A DNA stretch of 64,000 nucleotides, taken from Reyranella sp. Its GTDB lineage: Bacteria; Pseudomonadota; Alphaproteobacteria; Reyranellales; Reyranellaceae. The DNA lies in the NCBI GenBank assembly GCA_029946105.1, contig JAQSDW010000036.1:1-64000 (forward strand), in the 5' to 3' direction. The notes under the pieces are model-generated. The model saw nothing but the letters and a program-made list of their open reading frames with translations, searched no databases and was not told the origin of the DNA. Below, in pieces: positions 8,206 through 17,299 of the stretch (position 1 is its first letter; each line of letters opens with the position of its first letter). Made by a program: the position numbers and the translations under genes.

Positions 8206-9402
8206 ATGACTGACGATCTATTCAAAGGCCTGAAAGTCATCGATTGCGCGAGCTGGATTGCCGGACCGGCGGCGGCGACGATCCTCTCGGACTTCGGCGC
8301 CGACGTGATCAAGATCGAGCCGCCGGGCGCCGGCGACCCTTGGCGGGCGTCGACACCCGTTCCCGGCAAGACCACCGACTACTGGTGGCAGCTCACCTCC
8401 CGCAACAAGCGCAGCCTGGCCATCGACCTCAAGCATCCCGAGGGACTGGCCGTGCTCTACCGGCTGATCGCCTCGACCGATGTTTTCATCACCAACTTCC
8501 CCTTGCCGGTGCGCGAGCGTCTGAAGATCGCGGCGGCTGATCTCCAGGCCATAAATCCGCGGCTCATCTACGGCTCGATGACGGCCTACGGCGAGGTCGG
8601 GGCGGAGTCGGCCCGGACCGGCTTCGACGCCACGGCCTATTGGGCGCGCTCGGGCCTGATGGACATGGTGCGGGCCAGCGCCGACACCGAGCCGGCGCGG
8701 TCCACCCCGGGTCTGGGCGATCAGCCGACCGCGACTGCCCTCTATGCAGCGATCGTCACGGCCCTCTATCGCCGCGAGAGAACCGGACAGGGCGGCATTG
8801 CGCAGACCTCTCTTCTCCAGAACGGCCTTTGGGCAGGCGGCTGCTTTGTGCAGAACCGGTTGTTCGGCGAGCATGTCGTGCCGCGGCCGCCCAGGACCCA
8901 GGCGCCGAACGCGCTTGCCAATCACTATCGCTGCCGCGACGGCCGCTGGTTCCTGATGGCGCTGCACAACGAGCTACGGCAGCTGGCGAGCTTCCTGGAG
9001 GCCATTGACGCGCGCCACCTCAGCGACGACCCGCGCTTTGCGACAAATTTGGCGCGGCGCGAGAACGCCGTCGCGCTCACTGCGATCCTGGATGATGTCT
9101 TCGCGAAACGCGACCTTGCGGACTGGCGTCCGATTCTTGAAGGGGCAGGCGTGACCTTTGGTGCCGTCTTCTCGGTCAACGAAGCGGCCGACGACGAGCA
9201 GTCCCGCGAAATCGGCGCTCTCGTGCCTTTCGCCGACGGCAAAGGCCTTACCGTGTCGAGCCCCTTCCACATCGATGGCGCCACCAAGATCGCCCCCGGC
9301 CGCGCCCCTGCCGTCGGTCAGCATTCGGAGATGGTGCTGCGCGAAGCGGGATACTCGGCCGACGAGATTGCGCAGCTGAAAGGGCTTGGCATTCTCGGGT
9401 AG
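8206..9402 (+). CDS. CaiB/BaiF family CoA transferase (class III)
   Basis: This 398-aa protein has the family N-terminus (GLKVIDCASWIAGPAAATILSD, then DVIKIEPPGAGDPWR) and the expected length. The aspartate in GFDATAYWARSG fits the catalytic Asp that forms the acyl anhydride in formyl-CoA transferase. It would move CoA between carboxylic acids; the substrate cannot be told from sequence. It converges on the minus-strand catabolic run ending at 9416, with 13 bases between stops, so it may activate an intermediate of that pathway. Two palindromes upstream suggest its own regulation. Confidence 0.88.
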   Translation: MTDDLFKGLKVIDCASWIAGPAAATILSDFGADVIKIEPPGAGDPWRASTPVPGKTTDYWWQLTSRNKRSLAIDLKHPEGLAVLYRLIASTDVFITNFPLPVRERLKIAAADLQAINPRLIYGSMTAYGEVGAESARTGFDATAYWARSGLMDMVRASADTEPARSTPGLGDQPTATALYAAIVTALYRRERTGQGGIAQTSLLQNGLWAGGCFVQNRLFGEHVVPRPPRTQAPNALANHYRCRDGRWFLMALHNELRQLASFLEAIDARHLSDDPRFATNLARRENAVALTAILDDVFAKRDLADWRPILEGAGVTFGAVFSVNEAADDEQSREIGALVPFADGKGLTVSSPFHIDGATKIAPGRAPAVGQHSEMVLREAGYSADEIAQLKGLGILG

Positions 9403-9415
9403 ATCGCCCGCCGGC

Positions 9416-10387
9416 CTAAGGCTGCTGCAGCACTTCCCTGTTGATCACGGCATCGCGATCGAACTGGCCGGCCAGGAATTCGAGGACGTTGCCGGCGGAG
9501 TCCCATGCCATCCGGCGCAAGCCCTCGGCGGTGCTGGCCGCCACGTGCGGCGTGACGACGAGGTTGTCGAGCGCCAGCATGGAGATGGGCTTCGTCAAGG
9601 GTTCGACGCTCAGCACGTCGAGGCCCGCCGCCGCCAGATGGCCTGACCGCAGGGCCGCTTCCAGCGCGTTCTCGTCGATCAACGTTCCGCGTGCGGTATT
9701 GATGAGCACGGAGCCGGCCTTCATTCGCGACAGAAAAGCGGCATTCACCATGCCGCGCGTCGTCTCGTTGGCGGGGGCGTGAATGGTCACGATGTCGGCG
9801 GTCGCGAGCCCGCTGTCGCGGTCGACCGCGGCTTCGTATCCGGCGCCCCGGATCGTGCCCGCGGGCATGTAAGGATCGTGAATCGCCACGCGCATGCCAA
9901 AGGCCGCACTGAGGCGCGCCACCCTTGTGCCGATCCGGCCAAAGCCGATGACCAAGACCTGTCGTCCGCCCAGTTCGAACGTGCTGGATTGGCCCCGTGC
10001 GCGCCATTCTCCCCGGCGCACCGCGGCGGCGACCTGCACGGTGTTGCGCGAGAGAGTGAGCATCAGCATCAACGCATGCTCCGCCACCGATGCCGCGTTC
10101 GCCTCGGGCGTGATCATCAGCGCGATGCCACGCCTCGTCAGGACCGGCACATCGACCAGGTCGTAGCCGACGCCATGCCGGCAAACCACGCGTAGCCTTT
10201 CGGCATGCATGAGCAACGCCTCGTCCACCGGCGTTCCCCGCACGATCAGGCCATCTGCCAGCCGCAGCCGCTCGGCAAGCGGCTTGTTGGCGGCGTTTCC
10301 CGGGTGGTCGACCGTGACGCCGGGCGTCTTCAACAGGCGCTCGATGCCCTCTGGATGAATTGGATCGGCGACGACGATATGCGGCAT
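9416..10387 (-). CDS. D-isomer-specific 2-hydroxyacid dehydrogenase
   Basis: This 323-aa NAD(P)-dependent enzyme has a clear Rossmann motif GFGRIG (residues 148-153). The catalytic triad is Arg233 (NTARG), Glu262 (SVEP) and His281 (TPHVAAST). It would interconvert a 2-oxoacid and a D-2-hydroxyacid; phosphoglycerate-, hydroxypyruvate- or glyoxylate-type substrates are all possible. It follows the Bug receptor gene by 8 bases and is the last gene of the minus-strand catabolic run, so it may reduce or oxidise the 2-oxoacid released by the aldolase encoded upstream. Confidence 0.92.
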   Translation of the reverse strand: MPHIVVADPIHPEGIERLLKTPGVTVDHPGNAANKPLAERLRLADGLIVRGTPVDEALLMHAERLRVVCRHGVGYDLVDVPVLTRRGIALMITPEANAASVAEHALMLMLTLSRNTVQVAAAVRRGEWRARGQSSTFELGGRQVLVIGFGRIGTRVARLSAAFGMRVAIHDPYMPAGTIRGAGYEAAVDRDSGLATADIVTIHAPANETTRGMVNAAFLSRMKAGSVLINTARGTLIDENALEAALRSGHLAAAGLDVLSVEPLTKPISMLALDNLVVTPHVAASTAEGLRRMAWDSAGNVLEFLAGQFDRDAVINREVLQQP

Positions 10388-10395
10388 GAACTAAT

Positions 10396-11370
10396 TCATT
10401 CGACCTTGAGATTCAGGTCCTTGACGATGGTTTTCCATACCTGGAATTGATCCTTCTGGTACTGCACCGCCTGCTGGCGCGTCGATGGCATCGGCACGAT
10501 GCCGCTCTGCAGCAGCTTCGACTTCACCGGCTCCGACTCCAGGATCCTGACCAGTTCCTTGTTCAGCCGGTCGAGGATCTCGTCGGGCGTATTTGCCGGC
10601 GCGACGGCGGCCCACCACCCTCCCATGTCAGGGGGTGTCGGCAGGCCGGCTTCCGCGAACGTCGGCACTTCGGGCAACAGCGGATGACGTTGTGCCGTTG
10701 GCATGCCGACCGCCCGAATCTTGCCGGCCCGGATCATGCTCTGCGACGTGGGCACATCGGCGACCATCATCTGAACGTGTCCGCTGATCAAGTCCGCCAA
10801 TGCCGGTGGCGTCGACTTGTAGGGCACGTGCGTCGCGTTGAGCTGATAGGCGTTCATCATCTGGCCGCCGTAGGCGATGCCACCTGTGTTGCCGCTCGCG
10901 TAATTGTACTTTCCGGGATTGGCTTTGATCAACTTGATGAGTTCGGGAGCGGTCCTGGCGTCGACATCGATGTTGACGACCCAGACATAGGAGACCGACG
11001 CCACGAGCGAGATATAGCTCAGATCCTTGGCCGGATCGTAACGGACTCCGCTGGTCAACCCGGCGGGGCTTGCGACGAGGCCGGAATTGGTGAGGAGCCC
11101 GAGCGTGTATCCGTCCGGCGCCGCCGCCACGACGAACTCGGTGCCCAGCGTCGTGTTGTTCCCGGGCTTGTTCTCCACGATGATCGGCTGGCCCAGTGCC
11201 TGGGACAGCGGCTCGCTGAGAATGCGAGCAAGGATATCGCTCGCGGAACCGGCGCCGAAAGGCACGATGAGCCGTATCGGCTTGTTCGGATAGGGTTGCG
11301 CCGTCGCGGGCACGGCGGCCAGGAGGCCGGCGGCGGCAGCAAGGCCGGCGATCCATCGGAAAATCTTCAT
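10396..11370 (-). CDS. TctC/Bug-family periplasmic solute-binding protein
   Basis: This 324-aa protein has a signal peptide (about residues 1-24, ending AVPATA) and then the Bug opening QPYPNKPIRLIVPFGAGSAS. The family motif IIVENKPGNNTTLGTEFV follows. Bug proteins bind carboxylated solutes in the periplasm, either for TctAB transporters or as sensors. No tctA or tctB gene is nearby, as is common for orphan Bug receptors. A strong ribosome site (AAGGAGG) precedes the ATG. Its place among catabolic genes suggests that it binds the pathway's organic-acid substrate. Confidence 0.93.
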   Translation of the reverse strand: MKIFRWIAGLAAAAGLLAAVPATAQPYPNKPIRLIVPFGAGSASDILARILSEPLSQALGQPIIVENKPGNNTTLGTEFVVAAAPDGYTLGLLTNSGLVASPAGLTSGVRYDPAKDLSYISLVASVSYVWVVNIDVDARTAPELIKLIKANPGKYNYASGNTGGIAYGGQMMNAYQLNATHVPYKSTPPALADLISGHVQMMVADVPTSQSMIRAGKIRAVGMPTAQRHPLLPEVPTFAEAGLPTPPDMGGWWAAVAPANTPDEILDRLNKELVRILESEPVKSKLLQSGIVPMPSTRQQAVQYQKDQFQVWKTIVKDLNLKVE

Positions 11371-11450
11371 GCGGTTCCTCCTTTTTGTCGAGATGGCGTG
11401 GTCGTCTTTGCGCGACCCAATGTGTTTATAGTTCGCTCAAGCCAAGTGGC

Positions 11451-12593
11451 TCACGGCTTGAAGCCGAGTTCGCGGACGATGATGTTCTTCTGGATCTCGC
11501 TGGTGCCTTCGCCGATCACGTAGACCAGCGCGTCGCGATGGATGCGGCCCACCGGATATTCGCGCATGATCCCGGCGCCGCCGTGAATTCTGATCGCCTG
11601 TTCGCTGACGGCCACGGCGGTCTCGCTCGCGATCAGCTTCACGCGCGCGGCGGTCGCCACATCCAGCGTGTTCTGGTCGACGCGCCAGGCCCCATAATAG
11701 ACGAGCCATTTGGCCGCTTCGATCTGGGCCGACATCTCTGCGAGCTTGTGGCCGATTGCCTGATAGTCGCCGATGCGCTTGTTCGCGACCACGCGCTCCC
11801 GCGCGTACGCCGTGGCGGCATCGAAGGCAGCCCGCGCCATACCGAGTGCATTCGCGGCGACCCCGACGCGGTTTTCGCTGAGCGACTCCAGGATCACCGG
11901 GTAAGTGCCCAGGCGCCCGCCGAGAACACATTCGTCCGGGACGAATACGTCCTCCATGTAGATCAGGCCGGTTTCGGACGCGCGGATACCTTCCTTTCGC
12001 AACTTGTCGATGCGCATGCCCTTGGCCGGAAGCTCGACGATGAACAGGCTGATGGCGTCGCCCGTCAGTTCGGGCGCGGTGCGGGCGGCGACGAGCAGGA
12101 AGTCGGCGATCGGCGCATTCGTGATGTAGAGCTTGCTGCCATTGAGATGCCAGCCGCCTGCCGTGCGTTCGGCGCGGGTTTTTAGGCCACGGATATTCGA
12201 GCCGCCGTCGGGTTCGCTGAGGGCGAAGCCTGCGATCTTCTTTCCTTGCACCGCAGGGAGAAAGAAACGCCGGCGCTGTTCATCCGTGCCGGCCTTCCAG
12301 ATTGGCCAGATCCCGAGATGACTGTGTGCCGACCAACTCGACGCAAATCCCTGGCTCATGTAGCTCAGCTCTTCGCGCACGATACAGTCGCTGACCTTGT
12401 CGAGACCGCTGCCGCCATCGCTTTCGGGGTAGCGAACGCCAAGCAAGCCTAGCTCACCCCAGCGCTGGAACACCTGGCGCGGGAGGACTTCGTTCTCCTC
12501 CGCCGCCATGACCAACTGCTGATGCTCCGACTGGCACAGGCGTTTGACAGTATCGCGCACGGCGATGTGCTGTTCCGAGAAGGAGAAGTCCAT
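11451..12593 (-). CDS. Acyl-CoA dehydrogenase
   Basis: This 380-aa flavoenzyme has the full acyl-CoA dehydrogenase layout: helical N-terminus (MDFSFSEQHIAVRDTVKRL), FAD-binding middle (FALSEPDGGSNIRG, LYITNAPIADFLLV), and C-terminus GGAGIMREYPVGRIHRDA then IGEGTSEIQKNIIVREL. The Glu of GEGTSE is the usual catalytic base position. It would oxidise an acyl-CoA to an enoyl-CoA and pass electrons to ETF. It lies 80 bases upstream of the Bug gene and 153 bases downstream of the monooxygenase gene on the same strand. Confidence 0.93.
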   Translation of the reverse strand: MDFSFSEQHIAVRDTVKRLCQSEHQQLVMAAEENEVLPRQVFQRWGELGLLGVRYPESDGGSGLDKVSDCIVREELSYMSQGFASSWSAHSHLGIWPIWKAGTDEQRRRFFLPAVQGKKIAGFALSEPDGGSNIRGLKTRAERTAGGWHLNGSKLYITNAPIADFLLVAARTAPELTGDAISLFIVELPAKGMRIDKLRKEGIRASETGLIYMEDVFVPDECVLGGRLGTYPVILESLSENRVGVAANALGMARAAFDAATAYARERVVANKRIGDYQAIGHKLAEMSAQIEAAKWLVYYGAWRVDQNTLDVATAARVKLIASETAVAVSEQAIRIHGGAGIMREYPVGRIHRDALVYVIGEGTSEIQKNIIVRELGFKP

Positions 12594-12746
12594 TCAGCAG
12601 CCACTCTCTAAAGCGGAGACGCTTTTACGATTTGAGTACTGACGATATTCGAAGTTGAGGTCGCGTGCGAGAGAATGCCGCGGTTTCGCCACTCGGATGC
12701 TACGGAGGATTGCCTCGATATGGCGTGTGTCGCCCATCTTCGCACG

Positions 12747-14387
12747 CTACGAGAGGTCGAATCCTTCGTAGCCCCGCGCCGCAACCTCTTGGCAAATTTC
12801 CCGATACCGGACCATTCCTCCGGCATAAGGCATGAACACGCTGGGTTTGCCGGGAATGTTTGCGCCCAGGTACCAGGAATGCTTCGCTTGCGGCAGCAGC
12901 GTCCTGTTGGCGACCTCGTTGACCTCCGCCACCCATTTTTCAACCGAGTCGGGCTTGGCCTCGATGCGCTCCATACCCTTCGTTCGCATATAGTCGATGC
13001 AGTTCGTGATCCAATCCGCGTGTTGCTCGATCGCCACCGGCATGTTGCACAGCACGGATGGGCTCCCTGGACCGGTGATGGTGAACAGGTTCGGGAATCC
13101 GGCGATCTGCAGGCCGAGGTAGTTGCGCGGCCCGGTTTCCCAAACATCCTTCAAGGCCAGGCCGTCGCGCCCACGGATATCCATCCGCAGCATGGGACCC
13201 GTCATGGCGTCGAAGCCGGTCGCGAAGACGATGATATCCAGCGGGTACTCGGCCTCGGCAGTGCGGACTCCCGCCGGCGTGATGGCCTGGATCGGCGCCG
13301 TTTTCACGTCCACGAGCGTGACGTTGGGTCGATTGTAGGTCTCGAAGTAATCGGTATCGATCGGCGGGCGTTTTGCCGCGTAGGGGTGATCGATGTCCGA
13401 CAGCAGCGCCGCGGTTCGTGGGTCCTTCACGATGGTGCGAATCTTGCGCTTGATGAAATTGGCAGCCGTGTCGTTGGCCGCTTTATCGACCAACATGTCC
13501 TGGAATGTCGCCCGGAACTGCAAACCGCCGCGTTCCCAGGCTGCTTCATAGATCTTCTCGCGCTCCTCCGCCGAGGTTTCGACGGCCTTGCGGTCTTCGA
13601 TCCTGAAGCCCATGCCATTCAGCGTTTCGTGAGTCGTTACCCTGATGTCTTCCGCATGTCGCTTTACGTATTGTTTGAACTCCGGCTTGAGCGGCACGTT
13701 CCGCGCCGGGACCGAGTAGTTGGCGGTACGCTGAAACACCGTCAGGTGCTTGGCTTGTGCCGCTATTACGGGCGCAGCCTGAATGCCGGTCGAGCCGGTG
13801 CCAATCATGCCGACGCGCTTGCCGGTGAAGTCCACCCCCTCATGTGGCCACTCGCCCGTGTGATACCAGTCTCCCTTGAAATCATTCAGGCCAGGAAAGT
13901 TCGGCACGTTCGCCGTCGACAGACAGCCCACCGCGGTGACGAGGAATTTTACGACATAGGTTTCGCCTTGCTCCGTCCGAACGCGCCAGCGGTTCGCCGC
14001 TTCATCGTAATGCGCCGACGTGACCCTGGTGTTGAATTGAATGTCCCGCTTCAGGTCGAATTTGTCCGCGGCGAAATTCAGATAGCGCATGATCTCCGCC
14101 TGGCCCGGATAGCGTTCGGACCATTCCCATTCGCGCATCAGTTCGGGGGAGAAGGTGTACCAATACACATGGCTTTCAGAATCGCACCGCGCGCCGGGAT
14201 AGCGGTTCCAGTACCACGTGCCACCCACGCCGCCGCCGGCCTCCAACGCCTTCACCTTCAGGCCGAGCCGGTCGCGCAAGCAAAGCAGCTGGTAGAGGCC
14301 CGCGAAACCCGCTCCGATCACCAGAGCGTCAAGTTCGGTAACGTCGCCAGCCGAGGCGCTCGGGAGATCTCGCGGTGCATTCGTCAT
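12747..14387 (-). CDS. Flavin monooxygenase, Baeyer-Villiger type
   Basis: This 546-aa protein has an FAD Rossmann motif GAGFAG (residues 25-30), GGTWYWNRYPGARCD, the Baeyer-Villiger fingerprint FKGDWYHTGEWP (170-181), and an NADPH motif GTGSTG (196-201). Such enzymes insert oxygen into ketones to form esters or lactones. The ATG at 14387 is preferred over an upstream ATG at 14414, because GGGA lies just upstream of the former and nothing lies before the latter. It stands between the enolase-superfamily gene (50-base gap) and the acyl-CoA dehydrogenase. The substrate is unknown; cyclohexanone-like ketones or steroids are typical of the family. Confidence 0.92.
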   Translation of the reverse strand: MTNAPRDLPSASAGDVTELDALVIGAGFAGLYQLLCLRDRLGLKVKALEAGGGVGGTWYWNRYPGARCDSESHVYWYTFSPELMREWEWSERYPGQAEIMRYLNFAADKFDLKRDIQFNTRVTSAHYDEAANRWRVRTEQGETYVVKFLVTAVGCLSTANVPNFPGLNDFKGDWYHTGEWPHEGVDFTGKRVGMIGTGSTGIQAAPVIAAQAKHLTVFQRTANYSVPARNVPLKPEFKQYVKRHAEDIRVTTHETLNGMGFRIEDRKAVETSAEEREKIYEAAWERGGLQFRATFQDMLVDKAANDTAANFIKRKIRTIVKDPRTAALLSDIDHPYAAKRPPIDTDYFETYNRPNVTLVDVKTAPIQAITPAGVRTAEAEYPLDIIVFATGFDAMTGPMLRMDIRGRDGLALKDVWETGPRNYLGLQIAGFPNLFTITGPGSPSVLCNMPVAIEQHADWITNCIDYMRTKGMERIEAKPDSVEKWVAEVNEVANRTLLPQAKHSWYLGANIPGKPSVFMPYAGGMVRYREICQEVAARGYEGFDLS

Positions 14388-14437
14388 GACTATCCCAATT
14401 CCTTTCGAACTCACGCCATTGGCGTCGAAGACATCAC

Positions 14438-15532
14438 TTAACCTGTTGCGTAGAGATGACGGCGCAGGAAATCGGGATCGGGATCGAAGCCCAATCCCGG
14501 GCCGGTCGGCACGTCGAGCGACTTCTTCCAGCGCGTGAGGCCGATGCCGTAGGGATCCATCGAGTCATCAGCCTCGACAGTAGCGAAATAGCCTTCCTCC
14601 TCGGTGATGGCCAGCATGTGCAGCGAGGCAAGTGCTGCCGGTCCGACGAACGGCGTGTGCGGCGCCGCCGTCTTCTTCGCCGCCGCGAGCATGGCGAGCG
14701 TACGCTTGGCTTCGGAGAGGCCCCCCAGCATGCAGACATCGGGCTGCAGCACGCCGATAGCCGGCGTCTTGCTATAGACCGCCATCTGCTCGGCCGAACC
14801 GAAATCGGCGCCCATGCCGATCACGATCCCCGGCAAAGCCGGACAATCGAGGAGATCCTCGGGCGGCCAGAACGGATCTTCGAACCATAGAAGGCCGAGC
14901 GCTGCCCAGCGCTTCGCGTCGCGCCTGATATCGGCCAGGGTATGCGCGTTGTTGCTGTCGGCGACATAGGGCGTTGCGGACGGAATCGCGCGACGCACCT
15001 CCTCGATCACCTCGAGGCTCGCCTCATGCACCTTCACGGAGGCAACGCCTGAAGCCAGCGCCTGCTCGACCCGCTGCCGTGCCCGGCCGGGGTGATCGTA
15101 CTTGTCGAGGCTTGCCATCACCGGCACCTGATTGCGCCGGGCGCCGCCCAGCATCGTGGAGACCGACTGGCCCGACGCCTTGCCGGCGATATCCCACAGC
15201 GCGATGTCGACGGCCGCCAGCGCGTTCATCACCGTGCCGGCGCGGCCGAAGCTCGCGAAGCGCTTGCGCGCCGCAAGGCTCAGCGCCTCCTTCTGGTCGA
15301 CCGACTTGCCGAGATAGTGCGGCGCGATCGCATCGCGGATGGTGGCGAACAGCGCGTTCTGCATCGGCGGGCGCAACGACAGGCATTCGCCATAGCCTAC
15401 CAGGCCGTCGCGCGTCGTCACGCGACAGAGGGTGAGGCACAAATCGCCGCTCACCTGCGGCGACGGCACGCTGGCCGGCCGCTTCGGTGCCGGAAGCCGA
15501 AGCGCGATGGGCTCGATGCGGTCGATGATCAT
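14438..15532 (-). CDS. Mandelate racemase/muconate-lactonizing family protein (enolase superfamily)
   Basis: This 364-aa protein shows the enolase-superfamily capping domain and barrel. Likely Mg ligands are Asp192 (VADSNN), Glu218 (WFEDPF) and Asp243 (GADFGS, where Glu is usual). The base motif KxK is Lys167-Val-His169 here, and His292 (APHTPF) is the likely second base. The superfamily removes a proton alpha to a carboxylate, giving racemases, lactonizing enzymes and acid-sugar dehydratases. A dehydratase would suit the SDR and aldolase genes upstream. GGAG lies upstream of the ATG, and the preceding SDR stop is 12 bases away. Confidence 0.88.
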   Translation of the reverse strand: MIIDRIEPIALRLPAPKRPASVPSPQVSGDLCLTLCRVTTRDGLVGYGECLSLRPPMQNALFATIRDAIAPHYLGKSVDQKEALSLAARKRFASFGRAGTVMNALAAVDIALWDIAGKASGQSVSTMLGGARRNQVPVMASLDKYDHPGRARQRVEQALASGVASVKVHEASLEVIEEVRRAIPSATPYVADSNNAHTLADIRRDAKRWAALGLLWFEDPFWPPEDLLDCPALPGIVIGMGADFGSAEQMAVYSKTPAIGVLQPDVCMLGGLSEAKRTLAMLAAAKKTAAPHTPFVGPAALASLHMLAITEEEGYFATVEADDSMDPYGIGLTRWKKSLDVPTGPGLGFDPDPDFLRRHLYATG

Positions 15533-15544
15533 GCGCTGCTCCGG

Positions 15545-16348
15545 TTATCCGTGCCCAAGCCCCATGCCGCCATCGACCCGCAGGATTTCGCCGGTGATGA
15601 ACTGCGCCTCGTCGGAGGCCAGGAACAAGGCCGCGTGAGCGGTGTCGTAGCCAGTGCCCATCTTGCGCCGGAGAGGAACCATGGCATCTCGCTCGGCACG
15701 AACGGCAGCCGTGGAGCGGCCGGTCGCTCCGGCGATTCCCGATACGGCCATGGGCGTATCCATGAAGCCCATCATGATGGCATTGGCCCTGATGCCGTAG
15801 CGGGCGTTGGACTGGGCGACATGCGTTGTCAGGCGGTTCACGGCCGCCTTGGAGATCTCGTATGCCATCTGCGTCGCGCCGCTCATGGCCGCCAGGGAGG
15901 AAATGTTGACGATGGCCCCTGCCTCCTGCTCGCGCATCACCGGGATGGCCGCCTTGATGGTCTGCCACATGCCTTTCAGGTTCACGGCGAGGATACGGTC
16001 GAAGACCTGTTCCTCGAGGCGGTGAGCCGGCGCATCGCCGCCACCGCCGATGCCGACATTGTTGATGAGGATATCCAGGCGGCCGTAGCGCCTGCGTGCC
16101 TCTTCGACGATGCGGACACAATCGGCCGCGATTGTAACGTCGGCAGCCATCGACGACACGGTGGATGTTCCGGGAGCAATCTCGTCGGCCGTCTTCTGCG
16201 CACGCTCGGCGATCCTGTCCACGCAGAGAACGGTCGCGCCTTCGCGGGCGAACACCTGGGCAATGGCAGCGCCATTGCCGATCGTTTCGCCCGGGGTCTG
16301 TCCGGCACCCACGACGACGGCGACCTTTCCGGCGACACGGTTGGTCAT
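15545..16348 (-). CDS. Short-chain dehydrogenase/reductase
   Basis: This 267-aa SDR starts MTNRVAGKVAVVVGAGQ. It has the glycine-rich nucleotide site, the NNVG structural motif (96-99), a catalytic Ser near 150-151 (NISS), and Tyr163/Lys167 (YEISK). It ends with the usual EILRVDGGMG. It would oxidise a hydroxyl or reduce a carbonyl with NAD(P). The longer in-frame extension upstream overlaps the aldolase gene and is not coding. It lies between the aldolase and enolase-superfamily genes, an arrangement like acid-sugar degradation operons. Confidence 0.92.
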   Translation of the reverse strand: MTNRVAGKVAVVVGAGQTPGETIGNGAAIAQVFAREGATVLCVDRIAERAQKTADEIAPGTSTVSSMAADVTIAADCVRIVEEARRRYGRLDILINNVGIGGGGDAPAHRLEEQVFDRILAVNLKGMWQTIKAAIPVMREQEAGAIVNISSLAAMSGATQMAYEISKAAVNRLTTHVAQSNARYGIRANAIMMGFMDTPMAVSGIAGATGRSTAAVRAERDAMVPLRRKMGTGYDTAHAALFLASDEAQFITGEILRVDGGMGLGHG

Positions 16349-16389
16349 GATCCAATCCCTTGGAAAGGGTGCAGAGCGATGACGCGTCT

Positions 16390-17157
16390 TCAGGCCGTCT
16401 TGGCCTTGAGTTCGTCGAGCTGCGAGCGCACGCCCGCGATCATGCAGGACAGATCGGACGTCACCATCACCATGTCGAAGCCACGCTTCACCGCACCGGC
16501 GGCGAACGAAGCGGTGGCGCAATGCATGACGCACTTGATGCCGGCCTTGTGAGCCGCCGCCAGGATCTTGTCGCAAGTAGCCATGTGGAGCGGATCCGGG
16601 TTGTCGCCGCGCGGCGGCAGCCCCAGGGCAAACGAGAGATCGGCCGGCCCGATATAGACGGCGTCGAGGCCCGGCGTGGCGCAGATGGCATCGAGATTGG
16701 CGAGACCTTCCTTGGTCTCGATCATGGCCATGACGACGATCTCGTCGTTGGCATTGGCCACGTAGTCGGCGCCGCCATAGTGCACGGCGCGCACCGGCCC
16801 ATTGGAGCGCATGCCGACGGGCGGATAGCGGCATGCAGCCACCGCCATGGCGGCTTCCTTGGCGTTGTTCACCAGCGGCACGATGATGCCATAGGCACCG
16901 AGGTCCAGGGCCTTCATGATGGCCGCAGGCTCGTTCCAGGCGACGCGCACGACCGGCACCGTGTCGGTCTGCGAGATCGCCTGCAGCATCGGCGCCACGT
17001 CCTTCATTTCAGAAGTGCCGTGCTGCAGGTCGACGCACAAGGCATCGAAACCCTGCCGCGCCATGACTTCCGCGGTCAGCCCATGAGACACGGAGAGCCA
17101 GCCCAGCGACACCCATTGTCCGGCATTCCACTTCTGCTTGATCTTGTTCGGTCGCAT
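16390..17157 (-). CDS. HpcH/HpaI family aldolase
   Basis: This 255-aa protein begins MRPNKIKQKWNAGQ. Family features include DLQHG with the catalytic His46, RVAWNEPAAIMKALDLGA, MIETKEGLANLD with the metal-binding Glu, and GPADLSFALG with the metal-binding Asp. These class II aldolases cleave 4-hydroxy-2-oxo acids to pyruvate (or another 2-oxoacid) plus an aldehyde. The ATG at 17157 is chosen because AAGGGGG lies five bases upstream; the alternative at 17175 lacks this. It is the first gene of the catabolic run, and its promoter region holds repeated GATCAATT. Confidence 0.92.
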   Translation of the reverse strand: MRPNKIKQKWNAGQWVSLGWLSVSHGLTAEVMARQGFDALCVDLQHGTSEMKDVAPMLQAISQTDTVPVVRVAWNEPAAIMKALDLGAYGIIVPLVNNAKEAAMAVAACRYPPVGMRSNGPVRAVHYGGADYVANANDEIVVMAMIETKEGLANLDAICATPGLDAVYIGPADLSFALGLPPRGDNPDPLHMATCDKILAAAHKAGIKCVMHCATASFAAGAVKRGFDMVMVTSDLSCMIAGVRSQLDELKAKTA

Positions 17158-17173
17158 GGTCGCCCCCTTGTTC

Positions 17174-17220
17174 ATTGATCAATTCTGTAAACCGGATTGG
17201 GCCCTATCGAACGATCAATT
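17174..17220. promoter_or_regulatory. Repeated GATCAATT boxes upstream of the aldolase operon
   Basis: GATCAATT occurs at 17177-17184, within the palindrome ATTGATCAAT, and again at 17213-17220. The two copies are 36 bases apart, in the AT-richer spacer between the regulator's 3' end and the aldolase start. They are candidate operator half-sites for the catabolic operon. No binding protein can be named. Confidence 0.35.
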
Positions 17221-17299
17221 TCAATGTTCACGAGGCTCGGCGATCAGGGGGATGCAAGCGCCGGGCTCGCTCTGCGATAGCCAAATTCAGCGATGGGCG

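Noticed and set aside
12630-12650. A third copy of the box palindrome (AGTACTGA) upstream of the acyl-CoA dehydrogenase
   Set aside because: Only the central AGTACTGA agrees. The outer arms differ, so this is likely chance.
15545-16834. A long SDR with a 162-residue N-terminal extension
   Set aside because: The extension lies over the aldolase gene in another frame. The SDR domain starts cleanly at MTNRVAGK.
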